A DNA stretch of 64,000 nt from Ascaphus truei. Its lineage: Eukaryota > Chordata > Amphibia > Anura > Ascaphidae. Under the pieces are notes generated by a model. That model did no database searches, was not told where the DNA came from, and saw nothing but the letters and a program-made list of their open reading frames with translations. The position numbers and the translations under genes were made by a program. This document shows, in pieces, positions 34,116-45,426 of the stretch. The stretch is from contig CM071579.1 in the NCBI GenBank assembly GCA_036426205.1, positions 20,464,891-20,528,890 on the forward strand, read 5' to 3'. How positions within the stretch are numbered: position 1 is the stretch's first letter; every line of letters begins with the position of its first letter.

Positions 34116-35530
34116 GGGAGTAGATGCTCAGGCATTACTTTGTATAGGAGCTGCCTAACGAACATGGCCAATGATACCACCGAGAAAACCAACATCAGCA
34201 GGTCCTGATGGACACAGTAACTAGTAACAGGTGGTCCTGTTAGATAACATGTAACATTGGCCCATTATATACTGTACAATCACACAGTCCTGTGAGCCGC
34301 ATGAATTAGAAACAATAAACAACACATAGTAACACAATTACCTTACACGGCAGGATTTGCACCCGTCGCTGCTTCCTTACTGCACATTTACCTTGACACA
34401 AAGACCTATTTACAGCAAACAATCCCACCGCTGCCACCAAGAAGAGGTCCCCTGGCCCCTCACTACCTGTCCTTACTCACAGGCTCCTCACTCGCCACAC
34501 GCACAAGTTTTCTCCACGTTTAAAAACATCTCAAAGACAAATACATGGGGTGAAACTCCTCAGGACGGGTGTTCAGGGGGATGCTCAGACCTGTGGTTTC
34601 TTGGCATGATTTACGTTTCCTCTCATTTCTTGGTGATCCTGTCTGGTGAGAGGCTGCAGGGTCCACACATTTAGACACACGGGTCATTGTGGAGCTGTAT
34701 GTCCAGTCACCGATGGAGTCTCCAGACACTGAAACCAAACTCCCAGCTCACAGCACAAATATACAGGGGCACAAACCTGGGTGGGTTCTATTAATCCAGG
34801 ATCTATATCAGTGAGGGAGGGTGATGTACTCAACTCTTCGGAGACCCTCCCCCCCCTCTCCACAGCAAAACATATTTCTTTCACTAAATACCTCCTGATC
34901 TCCATCATCCCCCCCCCTGCTCTCACCTCTAAATATAGCAACCACACTCTCATCAGCACATTCACGAAACTAAAACCCAGACAGAGAGGATGGGAACGGT
35001 GCAGAGAAAAGGAGGGAAAAAATCCATTTAAAAGAAAAAAAAAGCAGAGAGAATATAAAGGAAACATCTTTAAAAACTTAAATTAAAATGTAAAAGCGTT
35101 TTTTATTACATTACCTACAGAAGTAAAAAAGGGAGATATTGGAACTGTTCCCTCCTACTGAGTCTTATCTCAGATTGTCTTCAAGGTGACTCTTGGTAAC
35201 TCAAGATTGACTAATACACTGACCGCTGATGGATATCACCAGGCAGACAACCGTGAAAAAGCCACGCTGCGATTCTGTGGAAACCTGATTATCGCTGTTG
35301 AGGTTTTGCACCGAATAAGTCGTTTGTCTATTTTAACATTTCTCTCCACTGCGTGTTTATTTTTTGGGGTGGGAACATAGAACGGTTCATAAACAGGGGG
35401 ACTTGTTTGTAAGAATACGCGTTTCGCCAAACCAGAAGAGAAGCCTGATTAGGCGAAATGCGTAGGGAGTAGTGCAGGTGCGAGGTGACGTATGATTTGT
35501 CGGTCTGGTGACACCGAGGATGTATTAACA
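34116..35530. other. Non-coding stretch without clear structure
   Basis: AT-rich to mixed sequence with a poly-A patch near 35030-35045. TACGCGTTTCGCCAAACC and GCGAAATGCGTAGGGAG near 35417-35470 form a loose inverted pair, perhaps a MITE remnant. No exon of mybpc3 or lrp4 was found, although both genes should have 5' exons near here. Confidence 0.4.
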
Positions 35531-35817
35531 CAGGGGTGTGCAAACTGAGGGGTGCGCCCAGATGTTCTGGGTAGGGGGGGGGACGCGGCGCTTACAGAGG
35601 CCCCGCGCTCTTCCCGAAGGCATTTAAATTAAATGCCGGGGGAGCGGTGAAGGCCTCTGTAAGTTCCCTTACCTCATCTCTGGCGGCTTCGGGCGACGCA
35701 GCGTCACGACGCAGCGGGATGACATGACGTTGCGACATCAGAAACACCGGAGACAAGGTAAGAGGGGGGACGGGACGCGAGCAGGGGGGCACAGAGGAAA
35801 AACTTTGCGCGCCCCTG
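35531..35817. mobile_element. hAT-like MITE with 8-bp target duplication
   Basis: 287 bp. The left end CAGGGGTGTGCAAA and the right end, in reverse complement (CAGGGGCGCGCAAA), match at 12 of 14 positions. It is flanked by TATTAACA (35523-35530) and TTTTAACA (35818-35825), a near-perfect octamer repeat. The interior has an ATTTAAATTAAAT palindrome and CpG-rich arms. Non-coding. Confidence 0.75.
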
Positions 35818-35825
35818 TTTTAACA

Positions 35826-36130
35826 ATCTGTATTTTAATTTTTCCTCCTCATACCTAACACATTATTTCGTTTTTCTAATGTACACGCTGTTCATTTTCA
35901 TCGTGCTAATTGATAGCTATTTGTGGTTTTGAGCTCAATTAATACATTCAAAGTCCTTTGGTTTTCATTCCTTTTGTACCTTAGAACTTAAATTTTTTAT
36001 TTTTTCATCAACTTATTTCTGTATTCAAGTTTGTAAACTGTATGAAAGGAAAAGTGATAAATACAAATATTTAAAAAAAATGGAAAAATGTAATGAGAGA
36101 GAAGATGAAATAAGCAAAGTTGCTGCCTTC
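35826..36130. other. AT-rich non-coding stretch
   Basis: Nothing recognisable; A/T runs only. Confidence 0.4.
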
Positions 36131-36134
36131 ATCG

Positions 36135-37205
36135 GACTAGAGGTGGGACTAGAGACTCTCCCTTTCTCCGGACTAGAGACTCTCCCCTTCTCCGGACTAG
36201 AGATGGGACTAGATACTTTCCTTCTCCGGACTAGAGATGGGCCTAGAGACCTCTAACCTTCTCCGGACTAGAGACTCTCCCCCTTACCGGACTAGAGATG
36301 GGACTAGAGACTCTCCTTTCCGAAACTAGAGAGGGGGACTAGATACTCTCACTTCTCCGCCGACTACGAGAGTGGGGGACTAGAGACTTACCCTTCTCCG
36401 GACACTAGGATGGGACTAGATACTCTCCCTTCTCCGGACTAGAGATGGGACTAGATACTCTCCCCTTCTCCGGAATAGAGATGGGATAGATTCCTCTCCC
36501 GTCTCCGGAGTAGGGTGGGACTAGTAGAGAATCTCCCTTTTTTTCTCCGGACTAGAGGACTTCCCCTTCTCCGGACTAGAGATGGGAACTAGATACTTTC
36601 ACCGTCTGGACTAGAAGAGGGACTCTAGAGGACTCTCCCCTTCTCCGACTAGAGAATGGCGACTAGATACTCTCCCTTACTTCAGGGACTAGAGATGGGA
36701 CTAAGATACTCTCCCCTTCTCCGGGACTAGAGATGCGGACTAGATACTCTACCCTTCTCCGGATAGAGATGCGGGACTAGAATACTCCCCCTTCTCCGGA
36801 CTAGAGATGGGACTAGATACTCTCCCCTTCTCCGGACTAGAGGTGGGACTAGAGACTCTCCCCTTCTCTGGACTAGGGACTCTCCCCTTCTCCGGACTAG
36901 AGATGGGACTAGATACTCTCCCCTTCTCCGGACTAGAGATGGAACTAGAGACTCTCCCCTTCTCCGGACTAGAGATGGGACTAGAGACTTTCCCCTTCAC
37001 CGGACTAGAGATGGGACTAGATACTCTCCCCTTCACCGGACTAGAGATGGGACTAGAGACTCTCCCTTTCACCGGACTAGAGATGGGGCTAGAGACTCTC
37101 CCCTTCTCCGGACTAGAGACTCTCCCCTTCCCAAACTAGAGATGGGACTAAGGACTCTCCCCTTCCCCTAACTAGAGATGGGACTAGAGACTCTCCCCTC
37201 CTCTA
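36135..37205. repeat. Minisatellite, about 36 bp unit, roughly 30 copies
   Basis: The unit is CTCCCCTTCTCCGGACTAGA + GATGGGACTAGATACT. The right-hand third (about 36800-37200) is clean, the left two thirds noisy. Confidence 0.93.
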
Positions 37206-37254
37206 GAGATGTAGCGGTTTTGGATTAATCTGCACGGATTAAAACTGGAACAAT

Positions 37255-40060
37255 TCGTCGACGGGAATAGCCAGCAACCGGGCAAGGAATAGCCGGGCAG
37301 GTAATAGCCAGCAGCCAGGCAAGGAATAGCCGGGCAGGTAATAGCCAGCAGCCGGGCAAGGAATAACCGGGCAGGTAATAGCCGCAGCTGGGCAAGAAAT
37401 AGCTGGTCAGGTAATAGCCAGCAGCCGGGCAAGGAATAACCGGGCAGGTAATAGCCGCAGCTGGGCAGGTAATAGCCGGGCAGGTAATAGCCAGCAGCCG
37501 GGCAAGGAATAGCCAGCAGCCGGGCAAGGAATAGCCGGTCAGGTAATAGCCAGCAGCCGGGCAAGGAATAGCCGGTCAGGTAATAGCCAGCAGCCGGGCA
37601 AGGAATAGCCAGTCAGGTAATAGCCGGGCAGGTAATAGCCAGCAACCGGGCAAGGAATAGCCGGGCAAGGAATAGCCGGTCAGCTAATAGCCAGCAGCCA
37701 GGCAAGGAATAGCCAGCAACCGGGCAAGGAATAGCCGGGCAAGGAATAGCCGGGCAGGTAATAGCCGCAGCTGGGCAAGAAATAGCCGGGCAGGTAATAG
37801 CCGGGCAGGTAATAGCCAGCAGCCGGGCAAGTAATAGCCGGCAGGGAATAGCCAGCAGCCGGGCAAGGAATAGCCGGCAGGGAATAGCCAGCAGCCGGGC
37901 AAGGAAGTAATAGCCGGCAGGCGGTAATAGCCAGCAGCGGGAAGGATAGCGGCGATAGCCGAAGACGGGACAAGGATACCAATAGCCCAGGCAAGGCAGG
38001 AAGCGGCAGGAATGCAAGCCGGCAAGGACAGAGGTATAGCCAGAAGCGGGCAAGGCGGAATAGTTTCCAGGTCAGCGGTAAGATAGCCCTAGCTGGGAAC
38101 GAAATATGCCTGGCAGGGGTAATAGCAGCCAGCCGGGCAGGAATAGCCAGCAGGTAATAGCGCGGCAGTCATAGCCAGCAAAGCCGGGCAAGGCCACGTA
38201 GCGGGCAGGTTAGTCGCGGAGGTAATAGCCGCAGCTGGGCAAAAGAAATAGCAGGGCCAAGGGAAAGCCGGGCAGGGGTAATAGCCGCAGACTGGGCAAG
38301 AAATAGCGGGCAGGTGTAATAATCGCCAGCAGCCGGGCAAGCGATAACCAGCAGTGGGTAATAGCGGGCAGGGTAAGTAGCCAGCAGACGGGCAAGAATA
38401 GGGAAGAGGAGGAATAGCCCGGGCAGGTAATAGCGGGCAGGTAGGTGGTAATAGCCCACACGCCTGGGCAAGAAATAGCCGGGCAAGGAAGGAATAGTCC
38501 AGGCAGGTAAATTGCCGCACGGGGCAAGAACATAGCCAGGACACGGTGAGGTAAATAGCCAGCAGCCGGGCAGGCAGAATGAGCCGCGGCCAGGGAATAG
38601 CCAGCAACCGGCAAGGAAAGCCGGTAGGGGTAATAGCCAGCAGACCGGGGCAAGGGAATAGCCGGCAGGGATAGCCAGAGCAAGGCAAGAATATCGGTAA
38701 GGGTACTAGCAGCAGGTGGGCAGGTATAGCCCGGGCAGGTTAATAGCCAGCAGCCGGGCAAGGATAGCCGGACCAGGGATAGAGCCAGCAGCACGAGAGG
38801 AAGAATACGCCGACGTCAGGTAATAAGCCAGCAGCCGGGCAAGGAAATAGCCGGGGTCAGAGTAATAGCCAGCGCCCGGGCCAAGGGAATAACCCCGGGC
38901 AAGCGAATAGCCGTGGTCAGGTAATAGGCCGGAGCAGGTATAGAATAGCCTAGCAAATAACGGGCAAGGAAGAGCGTGCAAGGAATAGCCGGTCAGTAAT
39001 AGCCAGCAGCCAGGCAAGGATAGCAGGCAACCGGGCCCACAGGAATCTAGCCGGGCAAGAGGAATAGCACCGGGCAAAGTAAGTAGCCGCAGCGTGGGCA
39101 AGAATAGAGCAGTAGTTCCGCGGCAGTGGTCTACTAGCCAGACGGGCAAGAATAGCAGCAGACCGGGCAAATAGGCCAGCACGGCAAGGAATAGCCAATA
39201 GCAGCCGGGCACAGGAACATAAGGCGGCAGGAGAATACGGTAGATAGAGCCGGGCAAGAATAAGAATACCGCAGCGTAATAAGCGGCAAGGTACGGCTCC
39301 CGGAATAGCCAGCAGGCACCGGGCAAAGGAATAAACCAGAGGGGTAATAGCCCAGCAAGCCGGGAAGGAATATAGACGGACGTCAGGTCATTAGCCGCCA
39401 GCTGGGCAAGAAATAGATACGGCAAGGAAAAGAGCCAGCAGGTATAGCCGGTCAAGGTAATGAGCACAGCAGCGGGCAAGGAATTAGCCCGGGCAAGGAA
39501 AAGCCCGGGCAGGAATAGCCGCGGCAGGTAATGCGACGGCGAATATAGCCGGGCAAGGCAAATAGAGGGGCAGGGAATAGCGGAGAGCTAGGATCTACGC
39601 AGCTGGGCAGAAGAAATAGCCGGGCAGGGTAATAGCCAGCAGACGGGGCAGGAGGATAGCCAGCAGAGGAGCGCAAGGAATAGCCCGGCGGGCAGGTAAT
39701 AGGCCGCAGCTGGGAAAGGAATATAACGGAGGAGGTAATAGCCAGTCAGCCGGGGACAAGGAATAACCCAGGGGCAGGGTAATAGCCGCAGCCGGGCAAG
39801 GAATAGCGGTTAGGTAATAAGCCACGCAGCCGGGCGAAGGAATGAGCCAGCAAACCGGGCAAGGAATACGCCGGCGCAAGGAATAGCGCGTCAGGTCAAA
39901 TAAGCGGCAGGTTAATAGCGCTAGCTGGGCATAGAAATGCCGGGAGGCAGGTAATAGCCGAGGTATGCCCGCTGGAGGAATACGGCAGGTGAAATAAGGC
40001 AAACTGCAGCCGGGCAAGGAATGCCGGGCAAGGAATAGACGGGCACATGATAGCCCTCGT
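37255..40060. repeat. 2.8-kb minisatellite of AATAGCC units with higher-order pattern
   Basis: Short units such as CCGGGCAAGGAATAGCCAGC and CGGGCAGGTAATAGCC alternate (GGAATAGCC versus GGTAATAGCC, with CAGCAGC or CGCAGCTGGG inserts). It is clean to about 37.9 kb and then increasingly error-rich. The Pro/Gly/Cys/Leu/Ala open frames on the minus strand are translated repeat. Confidence 0.93.
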
Positions 40061-40064
40061 CAAG

Positions 40065-40269
40065 CACTGGCAGTGTGTGTGTGTCTGTGTGTATATATAT
40101 ATATATACTGTATATATATATATATATATGTCGCCCAGCGCTGGCAGTGTTGTGTGAGCTTGGTGTATGATAGAGTCGATCAGGCGCTGGCAGGATGTGG
40201 TGTTGTGTATATAGAGTGCGGCCCAGCAGCCTGGCAGTGTGTGTGTGTGTATAGTGTCGCCCAGCGCTG

Positions 40270-40314
<45 letters not shown>

Positions 40315-41255
40315 TATTATATATTATAGGTCGCCCAAGCTATGGCTGTGTGTGTGTGTGGATAGAGTAGCCCAGCGACTGGAAGTGTGTGTGGGTATTT
40401 ATACCGAGTCGTACAGCGCTGGCAGATGTGTGGGTTGTGTGTATATAGAGTCGCCCAGCGATGGCAGTGTGTGTGTGTGTGGGTGTGTGTGTGTGTATTT
40501 AATGAGTAGCCAGCGATGGCAGTGTGTGGTGTGTTGTGTGTGCTTGTGTGTGTTGGTGGGGATATAGAGTTAGAACAGCGCCCTGGGCAGTCCCTGTGTG
40601 TGTGTGAGTGTCTATAGAGTCGACCAGCGGTGTGCAGTTTGGCAGGTGTTTGTGTGTCGTGGTATATGAGAGTCGCACCCAGTGCGGCAGGGTGGTGTTG
40701 TGTGTATATAGAGTCGCCAGAGATGGCAGAATCGGTTGTGTGTGGAGGTGTGTGTGTGGTATATATAGAGCGCCAGAGCTGGAAGTGTGTGTGTGTGTTA
40801 TGTGTCGACAGCGCTGGCAGTGTGTGCGCTTCTTGTTCCAATAGGTTCGCCCAGCGTGGCCGGTGTGTGTGTGTTGTGTAGTGTGTGTGTATAGGGCTCG
40901 CCCATGCCGGCTGGGCAGTGTGTGTGTGTGTGTGTGTGTGTATATAGAGTCGCCAAGCGCTGGCAAGTGTGTGTGTGTATAGGGTTCGACCAAGCGCTGG
41001 CAGTGTGTGTGTGTAGCGGACCGCCAGCGGATGGCAGTGTGTGTGTGTGGTGTCGTGTCTGTGTGTGTGCTGTGTTGTGAATGTGTGGTATAGTGTCGAC
41101 CGCGCTGGAACAGTGTGTGTGTGTGGTGTGTGTGTTTAGTGTCGCCACAGAGCTGACACAGTGTGTGTGTGATGTGTGTGTGCTGTTGTTTGGTTGTGTA
41201 TAGTGTCGCCCAGACGCTGGCAGTGTGTGTGTGTGTGTGTGTGTATAGTGTCGCC
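40065..41255. repeat. TG-rich minisatellite with GTCGCCCAGCGCTGGCAG core
   Basis: Each unit has a GTCGCCCAGCGCTGGCAG core and a variable (TG)n with TATATAGA. A (TA)n run lies at 40091-40128. Copies carry many single-base errors. The same array resumes at 42060-42270, immediately before the first lrp4 exon. Confidence 0.9.
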
Positions 41256-42058
41256 CAAATCCCCCCGCCTCCCTACCCATAACTCAAATCTCTATTTTAC
41301 CTTACGACACATCCACTCTTTATTTCAGTCGGTAACACTTACCAATCTACGCGCTCCGCACTCCGCGTGTTTCCCCCGTATCCGTCTAACACACCTCCAC
41401 ACATCTGTCGCCCCATCCTACCGGTCACGCCCCCCCTACCCCCCTGTTCATTACTTCCAACCTTTCCATACCCTACCCCCAATCTCATGCCCTTTTCCCA
41501 GAGCCACCCTCTCCCCCGACCCCGAAACTCCACCCCATTTTTTCCCCGTAACTCCCCCAACCACCTCCCGCTCTCATTCTTCTCTCCTTTTCCCATACTC
41601 TTTTCACCTCCCGTTCCCTCCCCATGCCCCCCTCAGAGCCCCATTCCCCCACCCATTGCTACATGTTTTTCAGACTTCCCATCCATGATTCTCCCCCCCG
41701 CTCATCACTACCTCATCCCAGACCATACCAATAACCTACTTATGACCCGCACTCGCCTGTATCCTCCCTTCCCATACTGCTCCCCCCTCTCAACTACCGG
41801 CCCATCAACACCTCTGAACGAATCCTCCTTCCAATCCCCCCTCTCACAGCTCCCTTCCCTTTTTCGACCCGACCCCCGCCTCCTTAGTTTGTATCGCCAC
41901 ACCTCCGACATTCTTTATCAGCATTGCATCCCCTCCCCCATCACTCGCCCACCTTCTCGAACCATTTCCCCCACCACCCTTATCCACTTCCTTAATCACT
42001 CCGCTTCTCCCTACTCCCCCTTTCCTCCCTTCTGCAGGATGCGAGTGGGGGCTGGTCG
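41256..42058. other. Pyrimidine-rich insert splitting the TG array
   Basis: About 800 bases, strongly C/T-rich on the plus strand, with no tandem unit. One plus frame stays open for over 220 codons (41367-42050) and is Pro/Ser/Leu-rich. The low A and G content makes stops unlikely, so I do not call a gene. It could be a transposon 5' region or a mis-joined piece. Confidence 0.45.
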
Positions 42059-42059
42059 T

Positions 42060-42270
42060 GTCTTCGCCACAGAAGCTGGCAGTGGGTGTGTCTGTTGTGT
42101 GTGGTAGTGTGTGTGTGTGTTGTGTGTGTGTTGTAGTGTAGCCCAGCCGATTGGCAGTGGTGTGTCGTGTGTGTGTGTGTGTGTAGTGTCGCCAGAGCGC
42201 TTGGTAGTTGTGTGTGTGTCTGTGTGTGTGTGTGTGTGGAGTGTCGCCCATGCAGCTGGCAGTGTACTCC
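42060..42270. repeat. Continuation of the TG/GTCGCCCAG minisatellite
   Basis: Same core as 40065-41255 (GTCGCC...GCTGGCAGTG). It ends about 70 bases before the acceptor of the lrp4 EGF exon. Confidence 0.88.
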
Positions 42271-42342
42271 GTCCTGGTCACAGAGAAGCACCATGCCATT
42301 GTTTTGCCGCCTCCTCAGAGTGTTTCCCCTCTTCTCCACCAG

Positions 42343-42469
42343 GGACAAACACGCTGAGCGGTGATGATAATGGCGGCTGCTCCCACTCTGCCTCCCCAGT
42401 GTGGGACACCTTTCCTGCGCCAGCCCACAACCGGCTTCCGCAAGACCAGCCCGCAGATCTGCGCCAAGA
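42343..42469 (+). CDS. lrp4: LRP4, EGF-like module before beta-propeller 2 (exon, indels)
   Basis: LRP4 is a single-pass receptor of the LDL-receptor family. It binds agrin and signals through MuSK at the neuromuscular junction, and it modulates Wnt signalling. Between a TTCTCCACCAG acceptor and a GTAAGG donor this exon reads GDDNGGCSH, then (after a missing base) LCLPSVGHLSCA and TGFRKTSPQICAK. This is the EGF-like repeat that ends propeller 1; the human segment is DNNGGCTHLCLP ... CPTGFRKISSHACA. At least one frameshift and one lost Cys codon are visible, probably sequence error. It splices in phase to 43782 (K-S-LDKF). Confidence 0.82.
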
Positions 42470-42599
42470 GTAAGGGCCGGGGGGGTCGGGGCTGGGAGTG
42501 ACCGGGGAACAGGCGGGCTTTATATATACAGAGAGAGCCGTGCTAGAGCCCGCCCCCCCTCTTTATACCACGTGTTCTCCTTCCAGCCCGATGCGCCAG

Positions 42600-43120
42600 T
42601 CTGCCCTCTTCCCACTTCAATGCCCCTCATAGAGCTGATTATCTCGCCATCCCTCTTATGTAGAGCTGATTTATATCTGGCCATCCCTCTTTTATACCAG
42701 CTTGATTATCTCGCCACCCTCTTGTATACATCGGATTATCTCGCCCATCCCTTTTTATACAGCTGATTATCTAGGCCATCCTCTCTTATCAGCTGATTAT
42801 CTCGGCACATCCCATCCTTTATACAGCTGATTATCTCGGCCCATCCTCTTTATACAGCTGATTATCTAGGCCATCCCTCTTTATACAGCTGATTAATCTC
42901 GCCCATCCTCTTATACAGCTGATTTATCTCGGCCATCCTCTTTATACAGTGATTATCTCGGCCATCCCTTCGTTATACAGCTGATTATCTCGGCCATCCC
43001 TCTTTATACAGCTGATTATCTCGGCCATCCCTCTTTATACAGCTGATTATCTCGGCCATCCCTCTTTATACAGCTGGTTATCTCGGCCATCCCTCTTTAT
43101 ACAGCTGATTACCCTGCTCT
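42600..43120. repeat. Minisatellite, 32 bp unit, about 15 copies
   Basis: The unit is TTTATACAGCTGATTATCTC + GGCCATCCCTC. The right half is nearly perfect. It lies in the lrp4 intron after the EGF exon. Confidence 0.92.
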
Positions 43121-43164
43121 ATCCTTTTAATGCAGCAACACATCCTTCATTTATTGGTTGTTTT

Positions 43165-43483
43165 TGAAGCAGGGGGTCTCGGGAGCTGAACCCCATGAAT
43201 TTCAGCTCTGGGGACCGCCTGCTTCCACAGACCCTTACGTCTGTAGGGGGTGCCGGTCGGTATCTATGTAGTCGGGGAACAGTGTGCCTAACAAAATGGC
43301 GGCGTTTAAATGCGTCACGCGGGCCAATAGGAAGATGTGACATCATCCGTTGCAGCTTCCTATTGGCTCGTCTGACTATGACATTTAAATTCCACAGGTA
43401 CCGGCTCCCACTACGGAGCGAGGTATCTCTGGGAGCAGGGGGTCCCCGGAGTTGAAATGAATGGGGAGAGACCCCCTGCTTCA
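43165..43483. mobile_element. MITE with perfect 16-bp terminal inverted repeats
   Basis: Starts TGAAGCAGGGGGTCTC and ends GAGACCCCCTGCTTCA, exact inverted repeats. The interior contains GGCCAATAGGAAGATGTGAC and, in opposite sense, TTCCTATTGGCTCG, so the arms are also loosely palindromic. About 319 bp, non-coding. Confidence 0.8.
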
Positions 43484-43781
43484 CTCCTGTGTTAATATAT
43501 ATATAAAAACTTGGACCTACCTCCTTCATTACCCCCTCTTTATACAGCTGATTTCCATGAGCATTCCTCTTTGAACAGCTAAATATGCTCTAACCCCTCC
43601 TCCCCTCCCCACTGTTAGTATAGCTGCCTGCTCTTCCATCCTCCCTCCCTCCATATACTGCTCTTCCATCCTCCCTCCCTCCATATACTGCTCGTCCCCA
43701 CCCCCCACCCCTTTTTTTTGTTGCTCTGTTTGTGCTGTTTTGAAGCTGAAGAAATTAAGACGACCTTTGACCTTTGATCAG
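43484..43781. other. lrp4 intron end
   Basis: Contains two copies of a 31-bp unit with CTGCTCTTCCATCCTCCCTC (43629-43690) and a T-run. Otherwise nothing recognisable. Confidence 0.4.
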
Positions 43782-43990
43782 GTCTTGACAAGTTCCTGCT
43801 TTTTGCCCGAAGGACGGACATCCGGAGGATCAGCTTCGACACGGACGACCTGTCCGATGACGTCATCCCGCTGTCCGACGTGCGCAGCGCGGTGGCGCTG
43901 GACTGGGACGCTGCCACTGACCTCATGTACTGGAGCGACATCACCACCGACTCCATTAGCCGATCCAAGTGGGACGGTAGCGGCCAGGAG
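43782..43990 (+). CDS. lrp4: LRP4, start of beta-propeller 2 (exon)
   Basis: This 209-bp exon with an intact frame lies between a TTTGATCAG acceptor and a GTGAGG donor. It encodes [19 protein letters not shown], then [38 protein letters not shown] and SGQE. The first two YWTD-type blades (one written MYWSD here) identify a six-bladed LDL-receptor propeller. DLSDDVIPL and [10 protein letters not shown] are characteristic of LRP4 propeller 2, from memory of the human protein. It joins in phase to 44523. Confidence 0.95.
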
Positions 43991-44221
43991 GTGAGGGGGG
44001 GGGGACGCGGGGCGACGCTCTGCGCTGGTGTGACGGGGTGTTGGGGCACGGCAGGTGGCTGGCATGGAAAGGTTTGCAGAGCGATGGCTAGCATGGCAGG
44101 TCAATGGTCAGGGTTAGTGGCAAAGGGATTCATTGAGCATATAACAGGGTAATGTAGGGGTTTAGCAGTGATAGGGCTTTGCAGCGTTCTGCAGGACTCT
44201 TCACAGGGAACCTTCACAGAT

Positions 44222-44392
44222 CAGGGATGGCCAACTCCAGTCAAGGGCCTCCAACAGGTCATGTCTAAAGGATATCGCTGCTTCAGCACAGTCAAAGACT
44301 GAGCCACTGATTGCGCCACCTGTGCTGAAGTAGGGATATCCGTAAGACATGACCTGTTGGTGGCCCTTGAGGACTGGAGTTGGCCGCCCCTG
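44222..44392. mobile_element. Palindromic hAT-type MITE, second full copy
   Basis: Begins CAGGGATGGCCAACTCCAG and ends CTGGAGTTGGCCGCCCCTG. Internal arms contain CGCTGCTTCAGCACAG and CCTGTGCTGAAGTAGGG. Same family as 23796-23965. The target duplication has decayed. Confidence 0.85.
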
Positions 44393-44522
44393 GTTTAGAT
44401 CAGTGTTGTGCAATGCTTTTTTTTTGTTTTTACAATGTCTGGTGTAAAAGGAGGGATGCTCTGCACCCGTGTTGATGAGATGCTCTGCAGTCCTCACCTG
44501 TGTTTTCTCATTGCATCCCCAG

Positions 44523-44604
44523 GTCGTCGTAGAGAGCAGCTTGGAAAGTCCGGCCGGGCTGGCCATCGACTGGGTGACTCACAAGCTCTACTGGACGGAC
44601 GCAG
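44523..44604 (+). CDS. lrp4: LRP4, propeller 2 exon (blade [18 protein letters not shown])
   Basis: This 82-bp exon lies between a CATCCCCAG acceptor and a GTATTA donor. It encodes [18 protein letters not shown] and [15 protein letters not shown] is the blade signature. Intact frame; phase agrees on both sides. Confidence 0.93.
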
Positions 44605-44779
44605 GTATTATACTCGGTGCTGTACCAGCACATGCTGCCTCTTAACCCCACCTGCGCGACGGAGGAGTTTGTTACTGAGCCGCCCGGCACTGCCGGAGTT
44701 CACCACACATCCTTACAAACACCATCAGACACCTTCATTTCCTACATCATGGCGCAAACGTGTAAAAACGGCTCAAATT

Positions 44780-45130
44780 TAGGCTGGAAAACTCAGCTGG
44801 GAGAAGCGCCGCGAGATCACCAAATATAACTTTCTCGGCCCTCGGGGCCGACCTGCTTCTCCTTCCGAATCACAGCGTCAAATGACGCTACGGACGGCAC
44901 CACCGCGACGTCACATGGCATCGCATTGCCATGGCATGATGACGCCGTGTGACATCACGTTGGTGACGTCCGCTGCGATTCGGGAAGGAGGCAGCCACCA
45001 CGGGTAAGTGTCGCCCTAAAGCGCGGTATTTGTATATCGGGGCAGACGTTTTTGCCGCCCCCAAATTTTGCCGCCATAGGCCCCGGGCCTAATGAAAACT
45101 CCGCAGTTAGCCCTGAACGGGCCTGGCTTT
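44780..45130. mobile_element. Probable GC-rich interspersed repeat in an lrp4 intron
   Basis: CpG-rich, with loosely symmetric arms around GACGTCACATGGCATCGCAT and GTGTGACATCACGTTGGTGA. It ends in a stretch with TTTTTGCCGCCCCCAAATTT. It looks like the MITE/retroposon debris found elsewhere in the window. Class not assigned. Confidence 0.45.
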
Positions 45131-45320
45131 GTAAATGGTGTGAAAAAAGTGATCCAGTCCCATTTGAAGAAGCCGCCCACAAACAATTTGACACGGTTGG
45201 AAATGCTGGAACAATGTCACAATGCAGCGTAGCATCACGATGAACACAAGGGCGCGGGAGAGACGCTTTGCCGTCTGTTAGGTGGTCCTGGCCATTGTGA
45301 CGCCTCCATCTCGCTCTCAG

Positions 45321-45426
45321 GCACAGACCGCATTGAGGTTGCGAACACAGACGGGTCCCTGCGCAGCGTGCTGATCTGGGAGAACCTGGACCGACCCCGG
45401 GACATCGTGGTGGATCCGATAGGAGG
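45321..45426 (+). CDS. lrp4: LRP4, propeller 2 exon ([11 protein letters not shown] blade)
   Basis: This 106-bp exon lies between a TCGCTCTCAG acceptor and a GTGCGT donor. It reads [19 protein letters not shown] and [16 protein letters not shown]. Near-identical, as remembered, to human LRP4 ([20 protein letters not shown]). Intact frame. Confidence 0.94.

Noticed and set aside
37184..40017. Minus-strand Pro/Gly/Cys/Leu/Ala repeat frames up to 257 codons that look like a repetitive secreted protein
   Set aside because: Repeat translation of the AATAGCC array, open in several frames at once.
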